A stretch of 64,000 bases of DNA from JAJRZX01 sp964472295 (GCA_964472295.1 CAYYJQ010000007.1:1-64000); one strand, 5' to 3'; shown: positions 8,217 through 17,112, counted from the stretch's first letter. Translations and numbers: made by a program. The notes: generated from the letters alone by a model not told the origin.

Positions 8217-9323
8217 ATGCCCAGACACCTTAAACTAGTAGCCCCCCTCCTGCTTCTCTCTCTTCTCATCTGGTGTTCCCCTGCCCCAGGTGCGGATAAA
8301 AAACCTGGCCGCCAAAAGAGACCAGGCGGCCCTCCCCCATCAAAGGTCCTCGTCGCAACTCTTCAAGAAGGCAGAATATCCCCCCAGGCCCGTTTCACAG
8401 GGACAATATACTTCAAGGAAGTCTCGAATATGGCCGCCGAGACCAACGGCAAGGTGCGCTCCGTGCGCTTTGACGAGGGAAGACATGTGAAAAAAGGCTC
8501 AGTCCTCGTCTCGCTCAACGCGGATATGCTCAAAAAGGAACTTGAGGCAAAGAAGGCCTCGCGAGCCGAGGTCCTATCCGAGATAGAGAAGGCAAGGGGC
8601 GATTTTGAGAGGGCCTCGGGTCTCTTCAAGAAAAAACTCCTCTCCGCAAAGGACTACGACCAGTACAGGTTCGCCCTTGAAGGACTTAGAAACAGGGCCG
8701 ACTCGCTCAGGGCCGAGATAGACCGCCTTGCCATAGAACTATCGTACAAGAACGTGCGCGCTCCCTTTGACGGAGTCGTGCTGGAGAAAAAAATACAACG
8801 CGGCGAATGGGTAAATCCCGGCACAGTCGTGGCCACGGTAGCCGATGACAGCGAGGTGGACCTCATCGTGAACGTGCCCCAGTCCGCCCTTGACTTCATA
8901 AGGCGCGGCCTCGTCGTAAACGTATCAGCCGGCAAAAAAACCTACAGGGCGCACGTCTTCGCCGTTGTCCCAAAGGGTGACATCAGGACACGGACCTTTC
9001 CCGTGCGTATACGCATAAAGAACCGCGACAGGACCCTTCGCGAGGGCATGGAGGCCGGCGTCATGCTACCTGTGGGAAAAAAGATAAAGGCCCTCCTTGT
9101 AAACCGCGACGCCATCACATCTGTCATGGGCCAGACCGCTGTCTTCGCCGTGCTCAAGGGAAAGGCCGTGATGACGCCCATAAAGGTCACGGGCTTTAAG
9201 GGCCAACTCGCCGGCATCACGGGCCCGGGCCTCAGGCCAGGCATGAATATAGTCATAAAAGGCAACGAACGGCTCCGCCCCGGCCAACCCGTGACAATAA
9301 TAAAGGACAGAAAAAGAAGATAA
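8217..9323 (+). CDS. RND efflux membrane fusion (periplasmic adaptor) protein
   Basis: A 368-residue adaptor of the AcrA/MexA type. A signal segment ends near residue 25 (ALGAD-like boundary after SPAPGAD). The lipoyl half-motifs flank a short hairpin (GKVRSVRFDEGRHVKKGSVL near 80-100, then VRAPFDGVVLEKKIQRGEWV near 181-200). Beta-barrel and membrane-proximal domains follow, ending Lys/Arg-rich. It bridges the inner-membrane pump and outer-membrane channel. It sits 49 bases after the channel gene, with a GGAG site eight bases before the ATG. The unusually Lys/Pro-rich stretch right after the signal (KKPGRQKRPGGPP) may be a flexible tether. Confidence 0.9.
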   Translation: MPRHLKLVAPLLLLSLLIWCSPAPGADKKPGRQKRPGGPPPSKVLVATLQEGRISPQARFTGTIYFKEVSNMAAETNGKVRSVRFDEGRHVKKGSVLVSLNADMLKKELEAKKASRAEVLSEIEKARGDFERASGLFKKKLLSAKDYDQYRFALEGLRNRADSLRAEIDRLAIELSYKNVRAPFDGVVLEKKIQRGEWVNPGTVVATVADDSEVDLIVNVPQSALDFIRRGLVVNVSAGKKTYRAHVFAVVPKGDIRTRTFPVRIRIKNRDRTLREGMEAGVMLPVGKKIKALLVNRDAITSVMGQTAVFAVLKGKAVMTPIKVTGFKGQLAGITGPGLRPGMNIVIKGNERLRPGQPVTIIKDRKRR

Positions 9324-9337
9324 AAAAAGAAAGGGTG

Positions 9338-9581
9338 CAGGGGCGGGCTTCGCCCGCCAAAAGAAAAAAATTTCCTTACTTTCTTTTAGAAAAAAGAAAG
9401 TTTTTCAATCGTAACGTACAGGCCCTTGTTCTTATGAGACCTGCGCCTTTATAGGCGAAATCTTCACATAAGCGGCTACGTCAAAGAAAACCAATAGGAC
9501 TTGGCGCTCAATAGCGGTAGGGTGGGCACTGCCCACCAAACAAAAAAGGCAACAAAAGAGTGAGAAGCGGGCCTTGCCCGC
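9338..9581. repeat. Repeat mosaic between adaptor and pump genes
   Basis: The 286-bp gap inside the efflux operon contains, in order: a GGCGGGC/GCCCGCC hairpin (9342-9358), long-form repeat B (9374-9495), GGTGGGCACTGCCCACC (9521-9537) and GCGGGCCTTGCCCGC (9567-9581). No promoter or terminator is evident, so the pump gene probably stays in the operon. Confidence 0.8.
9374..9495 (+). repeat. Repeat B, long form, copy 2
   Basis: 122 bp from CCTTACTTTCTTTTAGAAA to AAAGAAAACCAAT. Left-end hairpin, then TTTCAATCG, then GGCCCTTG. It matches the inverted copy at 18209-18330 (also 122 bp) at both ends and at the TTTCAATCG and GGCCTTG blocks. Confidence 0.75.
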
Positions 9582-9609
9582 GTATTAAAAAACATACCAA
9601 CAGGAAACC

Positions 9610-12600
9610 TTGGATACCGTAAAATTTTCCATAACAAAGCCAGTTACCATTATCGTTGGCGTAATCTTCGTGGCGCTCTTCGGCCTCATAGGGCTCTTCT
9701 CCATGCCCTATCAGCTGAGCCCCAATGTCTCCATGCCAGAGATAGCCGTCACAACTGCCTGGCCCGGCGCCACGCCCTTTGAGGTCGAACGCGACATCAT
9801 CGAGGAGCAGGAAAAGGTATTAAAGGGAATCCCCGGGCTTGAGACAATGGAGAGCACGTCCTCGGACAACCTCGGCTCCATTACCCTTCGTTTTTCCATA
9901 AAGACCGATGTTGACGACGCACTACTTAGAGTCTCGAACAAACTCAACGAGGTGCGCAGATATCCCCAGAACGTGGAACGCCCAATCATAAACTCCACGG
10001 GCACGGAGACGGCCCCTGTCATCTGGAACATACTAAAACCCCTTCCCGGCAACAAGAGACCTGTCTATACCTACAGGACCTTCTTTGAGAACGAAGTCCG
10101 CCAGCGCCTTGAGCGCGTCGAGGGCGTGGCCGATCTCATGGTGGCAGGCGGACGCGAAAAAGAGATGCACGTCGTCATAAACCCCTCGCGCCTTGCCTCC
10201 TATGGTATATCCATTACGGAACTCTCGGCAATCCTGTCTGCTGACAACGTGAATATTTCAGCCGGCACAATGGGCGTTGGGCGAAGAGAGTTCCGTATCA
10301 GGACCATTGGAGAGGCGCGCACCCCGGAAGAACTCGGCAGGATAGTCATACGCGACACCGGTCAGGAACGGACCCTCCTTAAGGACATCGCCACCCTTAA
10401 GTATGGATACGAAAAACCCGACGTAGCCATGTTCCAGGATGGCAATCAGGGCATAGCCGTTGGCATAAAGCCCGCGCCAGACGCCAATATCCTTGAACTC
10501 ACGGACCGCGTGGAAAAGGTCGTAAAAGACCTTAACAAGGGGCTCCTCAAGGACAATGGCCTCTCCTTCACATGGGTCTATGACCAGCGCCCCTATATTA
10601 ACGGCGCCATAGGACTAGTGAGAAAGAACATGCTCATAGGGGGCGCGCTGGCCATAATAACCCTCCTTGTCTTTCTCGGGAGTTTTTCCTCCACACTTGT
10701 CGTGGCCGTGGCCATACCCATAAGCGTCATAGGGACATTTCTCTTCATGGCCCTCCTTGGCAGGAACCTGAACGTCGTGAGCCTCGCTGGCATAAGCTTT
10801 GCCGTGGGTATGCTCGTCGATAACTCCATTGTTGTCCTTGAGAATATCGACAGGCACCTTCACATGGGCAAAAGCCCCTTCAAGGCCGCCTATGACGGCA
10901 CTGTGGAGGTCTGGGGCGCTGTCTTCGCATCCACCATGACCACTGCCGCAGTCTTCCTCCCCGTTATCTTCATGAAGGAAGAGGCGGGTCAGCTCTTTCG
11001 AGACATCGCCCTTGCCATTACCTTCAGCGTGGCCATAAGCCTCGTCGTCTCCGTCACTGTCATCCCCATGCTCTCAAAGAGGCTCCTTGCCATCTCTCTC
11101 AAGCGAAGCAAGGGCAAGAAGACTGGTCTGGGCAGATTCTCATCCATTGGAAAGGGACTCACAGGCGCGTACATGGGCCTTGTGGGCTGGGCCATAAAGA
11201 CTCCCCTTACGCGCATTGTAACCATCTTCACCCTCCTCATACTCGCCGGGGCCTCTGTCTTCTTTCTCATGCCCAAGATGGAGTATCTTCCACAGGGCAA
11301 CCGCAACCTCCTCATGAACATACTTATCCCGCCGCCCGGTATCTCCTACACCGAGAGAAGGGACATCTGGAAGGAAAATATCTTCAAGACCATAGAGCCC
11401 CACCTCCATAAAGAGACAGGAGGCCTGCCCGCCATAAAACATACCTTTTACGTGGGCTCCGGCGAGTTCACCCTCTTTGGCGCCATGTCCGAAGACCCCT
11501 CGCGGGTGCGCGAACTCATACCCCTCTTCAGACGAGCCATATTCAACATTCCGGGCTTTTTCGGCATCAGCACTCAGGCCAGCATCTTCCAGACACGGCT
11601 CGGAAGAGGACGCACCATTGACATTGACTTTAGCGGCCCGGAGATAACGAACCTTGTCAGGGCCGCGGGAGCAACCTACGGAATGCTTAAAAAAGAGATA
11701 CCAGAGGTGCAGATAAGGCCCGTGCCCTCTCTTGAGATTCAGTTCCCGGAGGTGAGGATAGTGCCGGACCGCCCGAGGCTCAGGGCCGCGGGCATGAGCG
11801 TGGCAGACCTTGGGATAATAACGGACGTTCTCATGGACGGGAGAAAGATAGCAGACTTCAAGCCAGAGGGGAGCAAGAAGATAGACCTTGTCTTAAAGAC
11901 CCCGGAGGGCCGCATCGCCACGCCAGAGGACCTCTACGAGACTCAGATAACAACCCCCCTTGGCCCTGTCGTGCCCCTCTCGTCCCTCTCCACTCTTGAG
12001 CGCACAAACGGCATAACAAAGATAAGGCATCTTGAACGGCTCCGAACAATAACACTTCAGGTAACGCCTCCCCGGTACATACCCCTTGAGTCTGTAATGG
12101 ACGGCATTCAGGACAAACTCATACCTGGCATAAAAAAGGCCGGCATCCTCCGCGGCGTGAACGTGCGCCTCAGCGGAGCCGCCGACAAACTCACGGAGAT
12201 GAGAAAATCGCTTCAATGGAACTTTATCCTCGCCGCAGTCATTACCTATCTCCTCATGTCAGCGCTCTTTGGAAACTTCATCTATCCCATCATAGTCATG
12301 TTCACCGTGCCCCTTGCAGGCGCCGGCGGGTTCATAGGCCTGAGACTCGTAAACCTCTTCATAGCCCCCTCGCCCCTTGATATACTCACCATGCTGGGGT
12401 TCATTATACTCATAGGCGTTGTCGTGAATAACGCCATACTCATAGTGCACCAGTCACTCAACTTCATACGCCTTGAGGGCATGGAACACCGTGAGGCCGT
12501 GCTCAAGGCAACGCGCACAAGGCTGAGGCCCATATACATGAGCGCCTTTACGAGCGTCCTTGGCATGTTGCCCCTTGTGGTGGCCCCGGGGCCGGGCTCC

Positions 12601-12741
12601 GAACTATACAGGGGCCTTGGTAGCGTAGTCCTCGGGGGACTCGCCATATCAACCATCTTTACGGTCCTCGTAATACCCGCGCTCCTCATGTTTGTAATAA
12701 GGCTTGAAAAACCGGGCAGCGCCATGGAAAAACACCTCTAA
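9610..12741 (+). CDS. RND-family efflux pump, inner-membrane transporter
   Basis: A 1043-residue AcrB/HAE1-type pump. A first transmembrane helix (about 12-30) is followed by a large periplasmic porter domain. The second helix block starts near 335 and includes GMLVDNSIVVLENI (about 400), the conserved motif with two acidic residues for proton relay. A second periplasmic loop and helices near 860-1030 follow, with a duplicate GVVVNNAILIVHQ segment. The start is TTG with AGGAAA just before it. Together with the two upstream genes it makes a complete tripartite exporter; substrates are unknown. Metal-specific CusA motifs were not noticed, so an organic substrate is more likely. Confidence 0.93.
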   Translation: MDTVKFSITKPVTIIVGVIFVALFGLIGLFSMPYQLSPNVSMPEIAVTTAWPGATPFEVERDIIEEQEKVLKGIPGLETMESTSSDNLGSITLRFSIKTDVDDALLRVSNKLNEVRRYPQNVERPIINSTGTETAPVIWNILKPLPGNKRPVYTYRTFFENEVRQRLERVEGVADLMVAGGREKEMHVVINPSRLASYGISITELSAILSADNVNISAGTMGVGRREFRIRTIGEARTPEELGRIVIRDTGQERTLLKDIATLKYGYEKPDVAMFQDGNQGIAVGIKPAPDANILELTDRVEKVVKDLNKGLLKDNGLSFTWVYDQRPYINGAIGLVRKNMLIGGALAIITLLVFLGSFSSTLVVAVAIPISVIGTFLFMALLGRNLNVVSLAGISFAVGMLVDNSIVVLENIDRHLHMGKSPFKAAYDGTVEVWGAVFASTMTTAAVFLPVIFMKEEAGQLFRDIALAITFSVAISLVVSVTVIPMLSKRLLAISLKRSKGKKTGLGRFSSIGKGLTGAYMGLVGWAIKTPLTRIVTIFTLLILAGASVFFLMPKMEYLPQGNRNLLMNILIPPPGISYTERRDIWKENIFKTIEPHLHKETGGLPAIKHTFYVGSGEFTLFGAMSEDPSRVRELIPLFRRAIFNIPGFFGISTQASIFQTRLGRGRTIDIDFSGPEITNLVRAAGATYGMLKKEIPEVQIRPVPSLEIQFPEVRIVPDRPRLRAAGMSVADLGIITDVLMDGRKIADFKPEGSKKIDLVLKTPEGRIATPEDLYETQITTPLGPVVPLSSLSTLERTNGITKIRHLERLRTITLQVTPPRYIPLESVMDGIQDKLIPGIKKAGILRGVNVRLSGAADKLTEMRKSLQWNFILAAVITYLLMSALFGNFIYPIIVMFTVPLAGAGGFIGLRLVNLFIAPSPLDILTMLGFIILIGVVVNNAILIVHQSLNFIRLEGMEHREAVLKATRTRLRPIYMSAFTSVLGMLPLVVAPGPGSELYRGLGSVVLGGLAISTIFTVLVIPALLMFVIRLEKPGSAMEKHL

Positions 12742-12773
12742 AAAAAAATCTCGCGGGCTGGGTTTCGTCCATT

Positions 12774-12897
12774 ATTGGTTTTCTTTGTCTTACTTTCTTT
12801 TTTCAAAAAGAAATTAAGAAAGTCTTTTCATATTCTTCTGTCTGCGAAACCCACCCTCTCCTTCTCTCTTTTTTTGTTTTTTGTGGGCAAAGCCCAC
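12774..12897. repeat. Repeat mosaic between the pump gene and apt
   Basis: An inverted short-form repeat B (12774-12818, its hairpin partly decayed) and, after a pyrimidine-rich run, GTGGGCAAAGCCCAC (12883-12897). It lies between two convergent gene ends and could serve as a bidirectional terminator. Confidence 0.7.
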
Positions 12898-12948
12898 GAC
12901 CACACCCATCTTTTTTTCTTCTTCCGCGGCACCACCCCAAAAAAAAAC

Positions 12949-13467
12949 TCAGAACTTAAGGAGCGAGAAGACCGGGCTATCGCCGAGTTTTTCCCTGCCC
13001 TTCAGTTCTTCAAGTTCTATTATAAAGGCGCACTCCACTATCTCGCCGCCCATGTCCCGCACAAGGTCGGCCACCGCCCCTGCCGTGCCGCCGGTCGCGA
13101 GGAGGTCGTCGGCAATTACTACCCTCTGCCCCTTTTCTATGGCGTCCTGGTGTATCTCCAGCGTGTCCTCGCCGTACTCAAGGCTGTAAGTGGCGCTGTG
13201 CGTCTTATGGGGGAGTTTGCCAGGTTTTCTCACAAGAACGACTCCGGCGCCGAGTTTATAGGCAAGGGCCGCCCCGATGATAAAACCCCTTGCCTCCACT
13301 CCCACAACAAGGTCAATATCCTTGCCAACATACCTGTGACCAAGCAGATCAACAGTGCGTTGAAAACACTGTGCGTCCTTGCAGAGCGTTGTGATGTCCT
13401 TAAAAAGTATGCCTTTTTTTGGAAAATCAGGTATATTTCTTATTGATTCCTTTAATTTTTCCGTCAT
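12949..13467 (-). CDS. apt: Adenine phosphoribosyltransferase
   Basis: 172 residues, the normal size. It converts adenine and PRPP to AMP (purine salvage, cytosol). The PRPP-binding loop is VVIADDLLATGGTAGA (about 116-131). The N-terminal region has IPDFPKKGILFKDIT, typical of APRT, and GVEARGFIIGAALAYKLGAG precedes the flexible loop. It is the last gene of the surE-pcm-yqaA-nlpD cluster, with a 48-base gap after nlpD. Confidence 0.96.
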   Translation of the reverse strand: MTEKLKESIRNIPDFPKKGILFKDITTLCKDAQCFQRTVDLLGHRYVGKDIDLVVGVEARGFIIGAALAYKLGAGVVLVRKPGKLPHKTHSATYSLEYGEDTLEIHQDAIEKGQRVVIADDLLATGGTAGAVADLVRDMGGEIVECAFIIELEELKGREKLGDSPVFSLLKF

Positions 13468-13515
13468 TCTCGCTCTCCTTTATCTCTTTTTTTTATCTCC
13501 CCCTGCTAACCGCCT

Positions 13516-14196
13516 TCATGGAAGAAAAAAAAGCGGGTTTACAGGGCGTTTGCCCTCTCTTACCTCGAAGTGGATAAACACGTCCTTCTCGTCCCTTACC
13601 CCTGCCCTTGCGATTACCTCGCCCTTCTTTACGCGTTCGCCCCTCTTTACGGCATTGACCTTGTTATTTGCGTACACTGTGTAAATGTCATGCTCGTGTT
13701 TTATTATGATTATCTTGCCGTAAGCCTGAAAGGAATCAGCCACATAGACCACCTCGCCGTCATTGGCGGCCCTTACGGGCGTGTCCCTTCCCGCGCGTAT
13801 ATCAATGCCGTCGTTCCGTATGCCGTCCTTCTTGCCAAAGGTGCGAAGGAGCCTTCCGCGAAGAGGCCACTGGAACCCCCCTCTGTAATGAAGGGGCTCG
13901 TTCCGCGTGGAAACTGCCCTTGAAGACTGCGCGGGCCCTGGCCTTGAAGAGGCCTCTGCCGGCGGAACCCTCAAGGTCTTTTTAGCGCCCGGTATATAGA
14001 GCCTTGTGCCTGCGCGTATATCCGTGGGGTCTTTTATGTGGTTGGCCCTTATGACCCTCGACATGCTCACATCATAGGTATGGGCTATCCTCCAGAGGGT
14101 CTCGCCTTTCCTCACCCTGTGATACACCCCCCCGCCAAGGCACGACGTGAGCGCGAAGGCAAGCCCCAGAAGGCCAACGCACCACCTCACGCGCAT
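13516..14196 (-). CDS. nlpD: NlpD-like LysM/degenerate-LytM lipoprotein (amidase activator)
   Basis: A 226-residue lipoprotein. The signal ends in the lipobox LTSC at residues 16-19. A LysM peptidoglycan-binding domain (HRVRKGETLWRIAHTYDVS) and a Ser/Pro linker follow, then a C-terminal LytM (M23) domain. That domain keeps the fold (NDGIDIRAG, YGKIIIIKHE, FIHFEVR) but has lost the first zinc His (Asn in NDGID) and one of the HxH pair (Phe in FIH). This is the NlpD/EnvC pattern: it would switch on cell-wall amidases at division rather than cut. The ATG at 14196 has AGGAAGG upstream and gives a clean signal; a GTG at 14277 overlaps the previous stop but would put 27 extra residues before it. 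Confidence 0.85.
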   Translation of the reverse strand: MRVRWCVGLLGLAFALTSCLGGGVYHRVRKGETLWRIAHTYDVSMSRVIRANHIKDPTDIRAGTRLYIPGAKKTLRVPPAEASSRPGPAQSSRAVSTRNEPLHYRGGFQWPLRGRLLRTFGKKDGIRNDGIDIRAGRDTPVRAANDGEVVYVADSFQAYGKIIIIKHEHDIYTVYANNKVNAVKRGERVKKGEVIARAGVRDEKDVFIHFEVREGKRPVNPLFFLP

Positions 14197-14273
14197 GGCC
14201 TTCCTGCCTTTCCCAACAAGACTGCAAAAGCGCTCCAATATCATAATCCACGCCCCTCCCCATAAGGCGCGGC

Positions 14274-14780
14274 TCACCGCCCTCTCGATTTACTCTCCGC
14301 CCCTCTTATGGCCATCCGAATGGCTTCTTCGGGCGTAGCCGCGACAAGGACCTCTTCCGAGACCTCCCACGTCAATAGCCCTATGACGGCCTTACTCGCC
14401 TTGAGTCCAAGGGCTATCTCCGAGAGCGTGCCAAAACTTCCGCCAATGGCGATAAGTGCCTCTGCCGCGCGCACGATAAGGGCATTTCGCATATCCCCGA
14501 GACCTGTTGGAATAACCACATCAATATAAGGGTTCGCAGACCCGGCGTCAAGGCCCGGAAGTATGCCAACGGTAAGGCCTCCCCCTGCCCTGCACCCCTC
14601 TGCCGATGCCTCCATGACACCGCCAAGACCACCATTTACGAGGCCAAACCCGGCGCGTCCTATGAGGCGGCCCACCTCGAATGCGAGTCTATTTATCTTA
14701 CCCTCGCACTTTGAGGCGCCGATTACGCCAATTAAGGGCCTCTTTCCTGAATCGCCCTGTAAAATAATGTCTTTTTTCAT
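14274..14780 (-). CDS. LOG-like nucleotide-binding protein (TIGR00725 family)
   Basis: A 168-residue Rossmann-type protein of the TIGR00725 group within the LOG/lysine-decarboxylase-like superfamily. LIGVIGASKCEG starts the fold, GFGLVNGGLGGVMEA follows, and GGSFGTLSEIALGL is the superfamily PGGxGTxxE motif with Gly-Gly-Ser in place of Pro-Gly-Gly. Relatives bind or hydrolyse nucleotide phosphoribosides; no reaction is proven for this subgroup. It starts one base after the yqaA stop, so translation is likely coupled. Confidence 0.75.
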   Translation of the reverse strand: MKKDIILQGDSGKRPLIGVIGASKCEGKINRLAFEVGRLIGRAGFGLVNGGLGGVMEASAEGCRAGGGLTVGILPGLDAGSANPYIDVVIPTGLGDMRNALIVRAAEALIAIGGSFGTLSEIALGLKASKAVIGLLTWEVSEEVLVAATPEEAIRMAIRGAESKSRGR

Positions 14781-14781
14781 A

Positions 14782-15363
14782 TCAGAGCGCTAACTTCATG
14801 ACAACAAAGCCGCCTATAATGATGATGACAAGCGCAAGGGTGAGTATATTAAAGTATTTGTCTATGAAAAGACGTATCGGCTCGCCGTACTTCCTGATAA
14901 GGAGGGCGATTATAAAAAACCTCGCGGAACGGCTTACAAAAGAAGCCGCGATGAATACGAAAAAATTAATCCTGAAGGCCCCCGCCGTAATGGTGAAGAC
15001 CTTGTAGGGTATGGGAGTAAAACCCGCTATTGCCACTGCCCATGCGTCGTAATGCCTGTAAAGTTCTTGAATATAGGCGTATTTATCCGTAAGTCCGTAA
15101 AGGTCGATTATATGAGTCCCCACGAACTCCATGAAGTAAAGCCCTATGCCATAGCCGAATGCCCCGCCAAGCACGGAGCCCACCGAGGCGATTAGCGCGA
15201 AGTACAGGGAGCGCGCCGGGATGGAAAGGGCAAGGGCAATGAGGAGCACGTCCGGGGGAATGGGAAAAAAAGACGACTCCGCAAAGGCCAGCACAAAAAG
15301 GGCCCATGCCCCGTAAGGAGTGTGCGCCCAGCTAAGAACCCAGTTGTATAAACGCCTCGGCAT
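14782..15363 (-). CDS. YqaA-type DedA/VTT-domain membrane protein
   Basis: 193 residues with a SNARE-associated/VTT (DedA) fold. The early FAESSFFPIPPDVLLIAL contains the conserved ExxxxPIPxE/D-type re-entrant signature, GGAFGYGIGLY follows, then GFTPIPYKVFTITAGAF, the second conserved block. Recent work places the superfamily in lipid carrier flipping; the YqaA branch is less studied. It lies between pcm and the LOG-like gene in a cluster often seen with nlpD and surE, suggesting an envelope role. Confidence 0.82.
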   Translation of the reverse strand: MPRRLYNWVLSWAHTPYGAWALFVLAFAESSFFPIPPDVLLIALALSIPARSLYFALIASVGSVLGGAFGYGIGLYFMEFVGTHIIDLYGLTDKYAYIQELYRHYDAWAVAIAGFTPIPYKVFTITAGAFRINFFVFIAASFVSRSARFFIIALLIRKYGEPIRLFIDKYFNILTLALVIIIIGGFVVMKLAL

Positions 15364-15375
15364 AAAAAAAATCCC

Positions 15376-15491
15376 CCTTATTTTCTTTTAGAAAAAGAAA
15401 GTAAGACAAAGAAAACCAATGCCAGCGGCCCTTGGCCGCTGGATTTTGTAGAGAAGTCTCGCAGGTTGGGTAGAGCAAAGCGAAACCCGAC
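15376..15491 (+). repeat. Repeat mosaic upstream of yqaA (short B, CCGCTGG hairpin, GTTGGG element)
   Basis: In order: 45-bp short-form repeat B (15376-15420), CCAGCGGCC/GGCCGCTGG hairpin (15422-15442) and GTTGGGTAGAGC...GCGAAACCCGAC (15465-15491). The same order recurs, inverted, at 48413-48517. It lies inside the surE-pcm-yqaA gene run. Confidence 0.85.
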
Positions 15492-15508
15492 AAAAAAACT
15501 CACCAGCC

Positions 15509-16189
15509 TTAGGCGGGCCAGCCCTCTCTGCCTACGAGTTTCACGAACCTGCAGGGGCCGAGGACTTCCCTCGTGAAGCCGCGGCCCGTTCTCTGCACAA
15601 GCACGATCTGCTGGTCTTCATACTCTTCACCAACGGGCATGATGAGCCTCCCGCCGGGGGCTAATTGCCTCAAGAGCGATTCCGGTACACAAGGGCCGGC
15701 GGCCCCGACTATTATGGCCCCAAAGGGGGCCTCCTCGGCCCAGCCGAGGGTGCCGTCCCCTACCCTTACCACCACGTTGGCGCAGTGAAAATCATCAAGA
15801 AGCCGCCTTGCCCTTGCCGCTATGCGCGCGAGCCTCTCCACGCAGAAGACCCTTTCCGCGAGGAGCGAGAGCACGGCGCTCTGATACCCGGAACCAGAGC
15901 CAATGTCAAGGACCTTTTCCGTGCCCTTGAGCCCGAGCCTCTCTATCATGAAGGCCACCATATAGGGCTGTGTTATGGTCTGCTTCTCCCCGATGGGAAG
16001 GGCGTGGTCGCCATAAGCGCGTGCCGTGAAACCCTCTTCCACAAAGAGATGGCGCGGCACCATGGTCATGGCCTTCAGGAGGCGCTCGTCCTTTATGCCG
16101 CGGGCCTTTATCTGTTCCTCCACCATGCGGGCACGGGATATGGCAAAGGTATCGCGCTTCTTTACGCGTATGCCGCGGGGGTTTACCAT
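15509..16189 (-). CDS. pcm: Protein-L-isoaspartate O-methyltransferase
   Basis: 226 residues. It repairs aged proteins by methylating isoaspartyl residues with S-adenosylmethionine. It shows PRHLFV, QTITQPYMVAFM (the substrate-site hallmark), the SAM motif VLDIGSGSGYQSAVL and the downstream GAIIVGAAGP. The ATG at 16189 has AAGGGG six bases before it and lies 37 bases after the surE stop. A longer frame to 16321 would run back into surE and is not used. The surE-pcm pair is a classic stationary-phase survival unit. Confidence 0.93.
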   Translation of the reverse strand: MVNPRGIRVKKRDTFAISRARMVEEQIKARGIKDERLLKAMTMVPRHLFVEEGFTARAYGDHALPIGEKQTITQPYMVAFMIERLGLKGTEKVLDIGSGSGYQSAVLSLLAERVFCVERLARIAARARRLLDDFHCANVVVRVGDGTLGWAEEAPFGAIIVGAAGPCVPESLLRQLAPGGRLIMPVGEEYEDQQIVLVQRTGRGFTREVLGPCRFVKLVGREGWPA

Positions 16190-16226
16190 GAAGGCCCCTT
16201 GGCGCTCGGGGGCCGCGTTCCTGAGA

Positions 16227-16973
16227 TTAAAAAACCCAATCTTTAAGTCTCTCCATGGAGGTATAATTGGTAAGGTCAAAATGAAGGGGCGTAATGGATA
16301 TATAACCCTCATCAAGGGCATGGAAGTCCGAGTCTTCTCCGCCTTCCCAGCGTGCCATCTCTCCGCCTATCCAGAAGTACTTCCTGCCCCTGGGGTCTTT
16401 TTTCTCTATTACCACGTCTGTGAAAAAACGCTTTCCAAGCCGTGTTATCCTCTGGCCCTTGATCTCCAGCCCTCCGGGCACGTTCACATTCAGAAGCGTA
16501 TCGGGCGGAAGGCCCTCTCTTAGCACACGCTCTGATATGCGCGCCGCAAAACCCGCGGCCTCGTCAAGCGATGCCTGGCCCTGTGGAGGCCCAAGGGATA
16601 TGGCGAGAGAGGGAATACCGAGCATGGTTCCCTCCATGGCCGCAGAGACCGTGCCGGAATACAGGACATCCTCGCCAAGGTTTGTGCCCATATTTATGCC
16701 CGAGAGCACCATGTCGGGCATACGCGGAAGAATGGAGTTAACGGCAAGGGTAACGCAGTCCGTGGGCGTGCCGTCAATGGCGTACTCATCAGGGCCTGTC
16801 TTCGTAACCCTCAGGGGCCGGTGCAGGGTCAGGGAATGGCTCGCCGCGCTCCTCTCCCTGTCAGGGGCAACGACATATACATGGGCTATCTCCCTCATGG
16901 CGGCTACGAGGGTCTTTAGTCCAGGCGAGTGTATGCCGTCGTCATTGGAAATGAGTATGACTTTTCTCTCCAT
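16227..16973 (-). CDS. surE: 5'/3'-nucleotidase SurE
   Basis: 248 residues. A cytosolic nucleoside monophosphate phosphatase. The metal-binding ISNDDGIHSPG is at 8-18, VVAPDRERSAAS at 34-45 and LSGINMGTNLGEDVLYSGTV near 90-109, all SurE signatures with the catalytic Asp pair and Ser/Asn ligands intact. It is first in the surE-pcm operon, with promoter at 17009-17037 and an AGGA site before the ATG. Divergent from purM. Confidence 0.95.
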   Translation of the reverse strand: MERKVILISNDDGIHSPGLKTLVAAMREIAHVYVVAPDRERSAASHSLTLHRPLRVTKTGPDEYAIDGTPTDCVTLAVNSILPRMPDMVLSGINMGTNLGEDVLYSGTVSAAMEGTMLGIPSLAISLGPPQGQASLDEAAGFAARISERVLREGLPPDTLLNVNVPGGLEIKGQRITRLGKRFFTDVVIEKKDPRGRKYFWIGGEMARWEGGEDSDFHALDEGYISITPLHFDLTNYTSMERLKDWVF

Positions 16974-17008
16974 GTCAATCCTGTGAGACGAATTTTAGTC
17001 AGTCTCTA

Positions 17009-17037
17009 AATATAAAGTAAAGGCCTCCTTAATTCAA
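17009..17037 (-). promoter_or_regulatory. Promoter of the surE operon
   Basis: TTGAAT (17032-17037), 17 bases, TATATT (17009-17014) on the minus strand, giving a leader of about 30 bases with a normal ribosome site. Confidence 0.6.
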
Positions 17038-17042
17038 TCATT

Positions 17043-17055
17043 ATTCCAATGGAAT
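17043..17055. promoter_or_regulatory. Short palindrome between surE and purM
   Basis: ATTCCA-A-TGGAAT, a perfect 6-bp inverted repeat just upstream of both divergent promoters (6 bases beyond the surE -35, 29 before the purM -35). It could be a regulator site; no family is assigned. Confidence 0.35.
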
Positions 17056-17083
17056 TTTTTCCGCGTCCCTCTGCTCCACTCTG

Positions 17084-17112
17084 TTGACTTTAATGAGTTA
17101 TTGCATTATTCT
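17084..17112 (+). promoter_or_regulatory. Promoter of purM with start at the ATG
   Basis: TTGACT (17084-17089), 17 bases, TATTCT (17107-17112). Transcription would begin near 17119, three bases before the purM ATG. Confidence 0.55.

Noticed and set aside
12775..13446. A 223-codon plus-strand frame over apt
   Set aside because: Begins in repeat B and continues antisense to apt.
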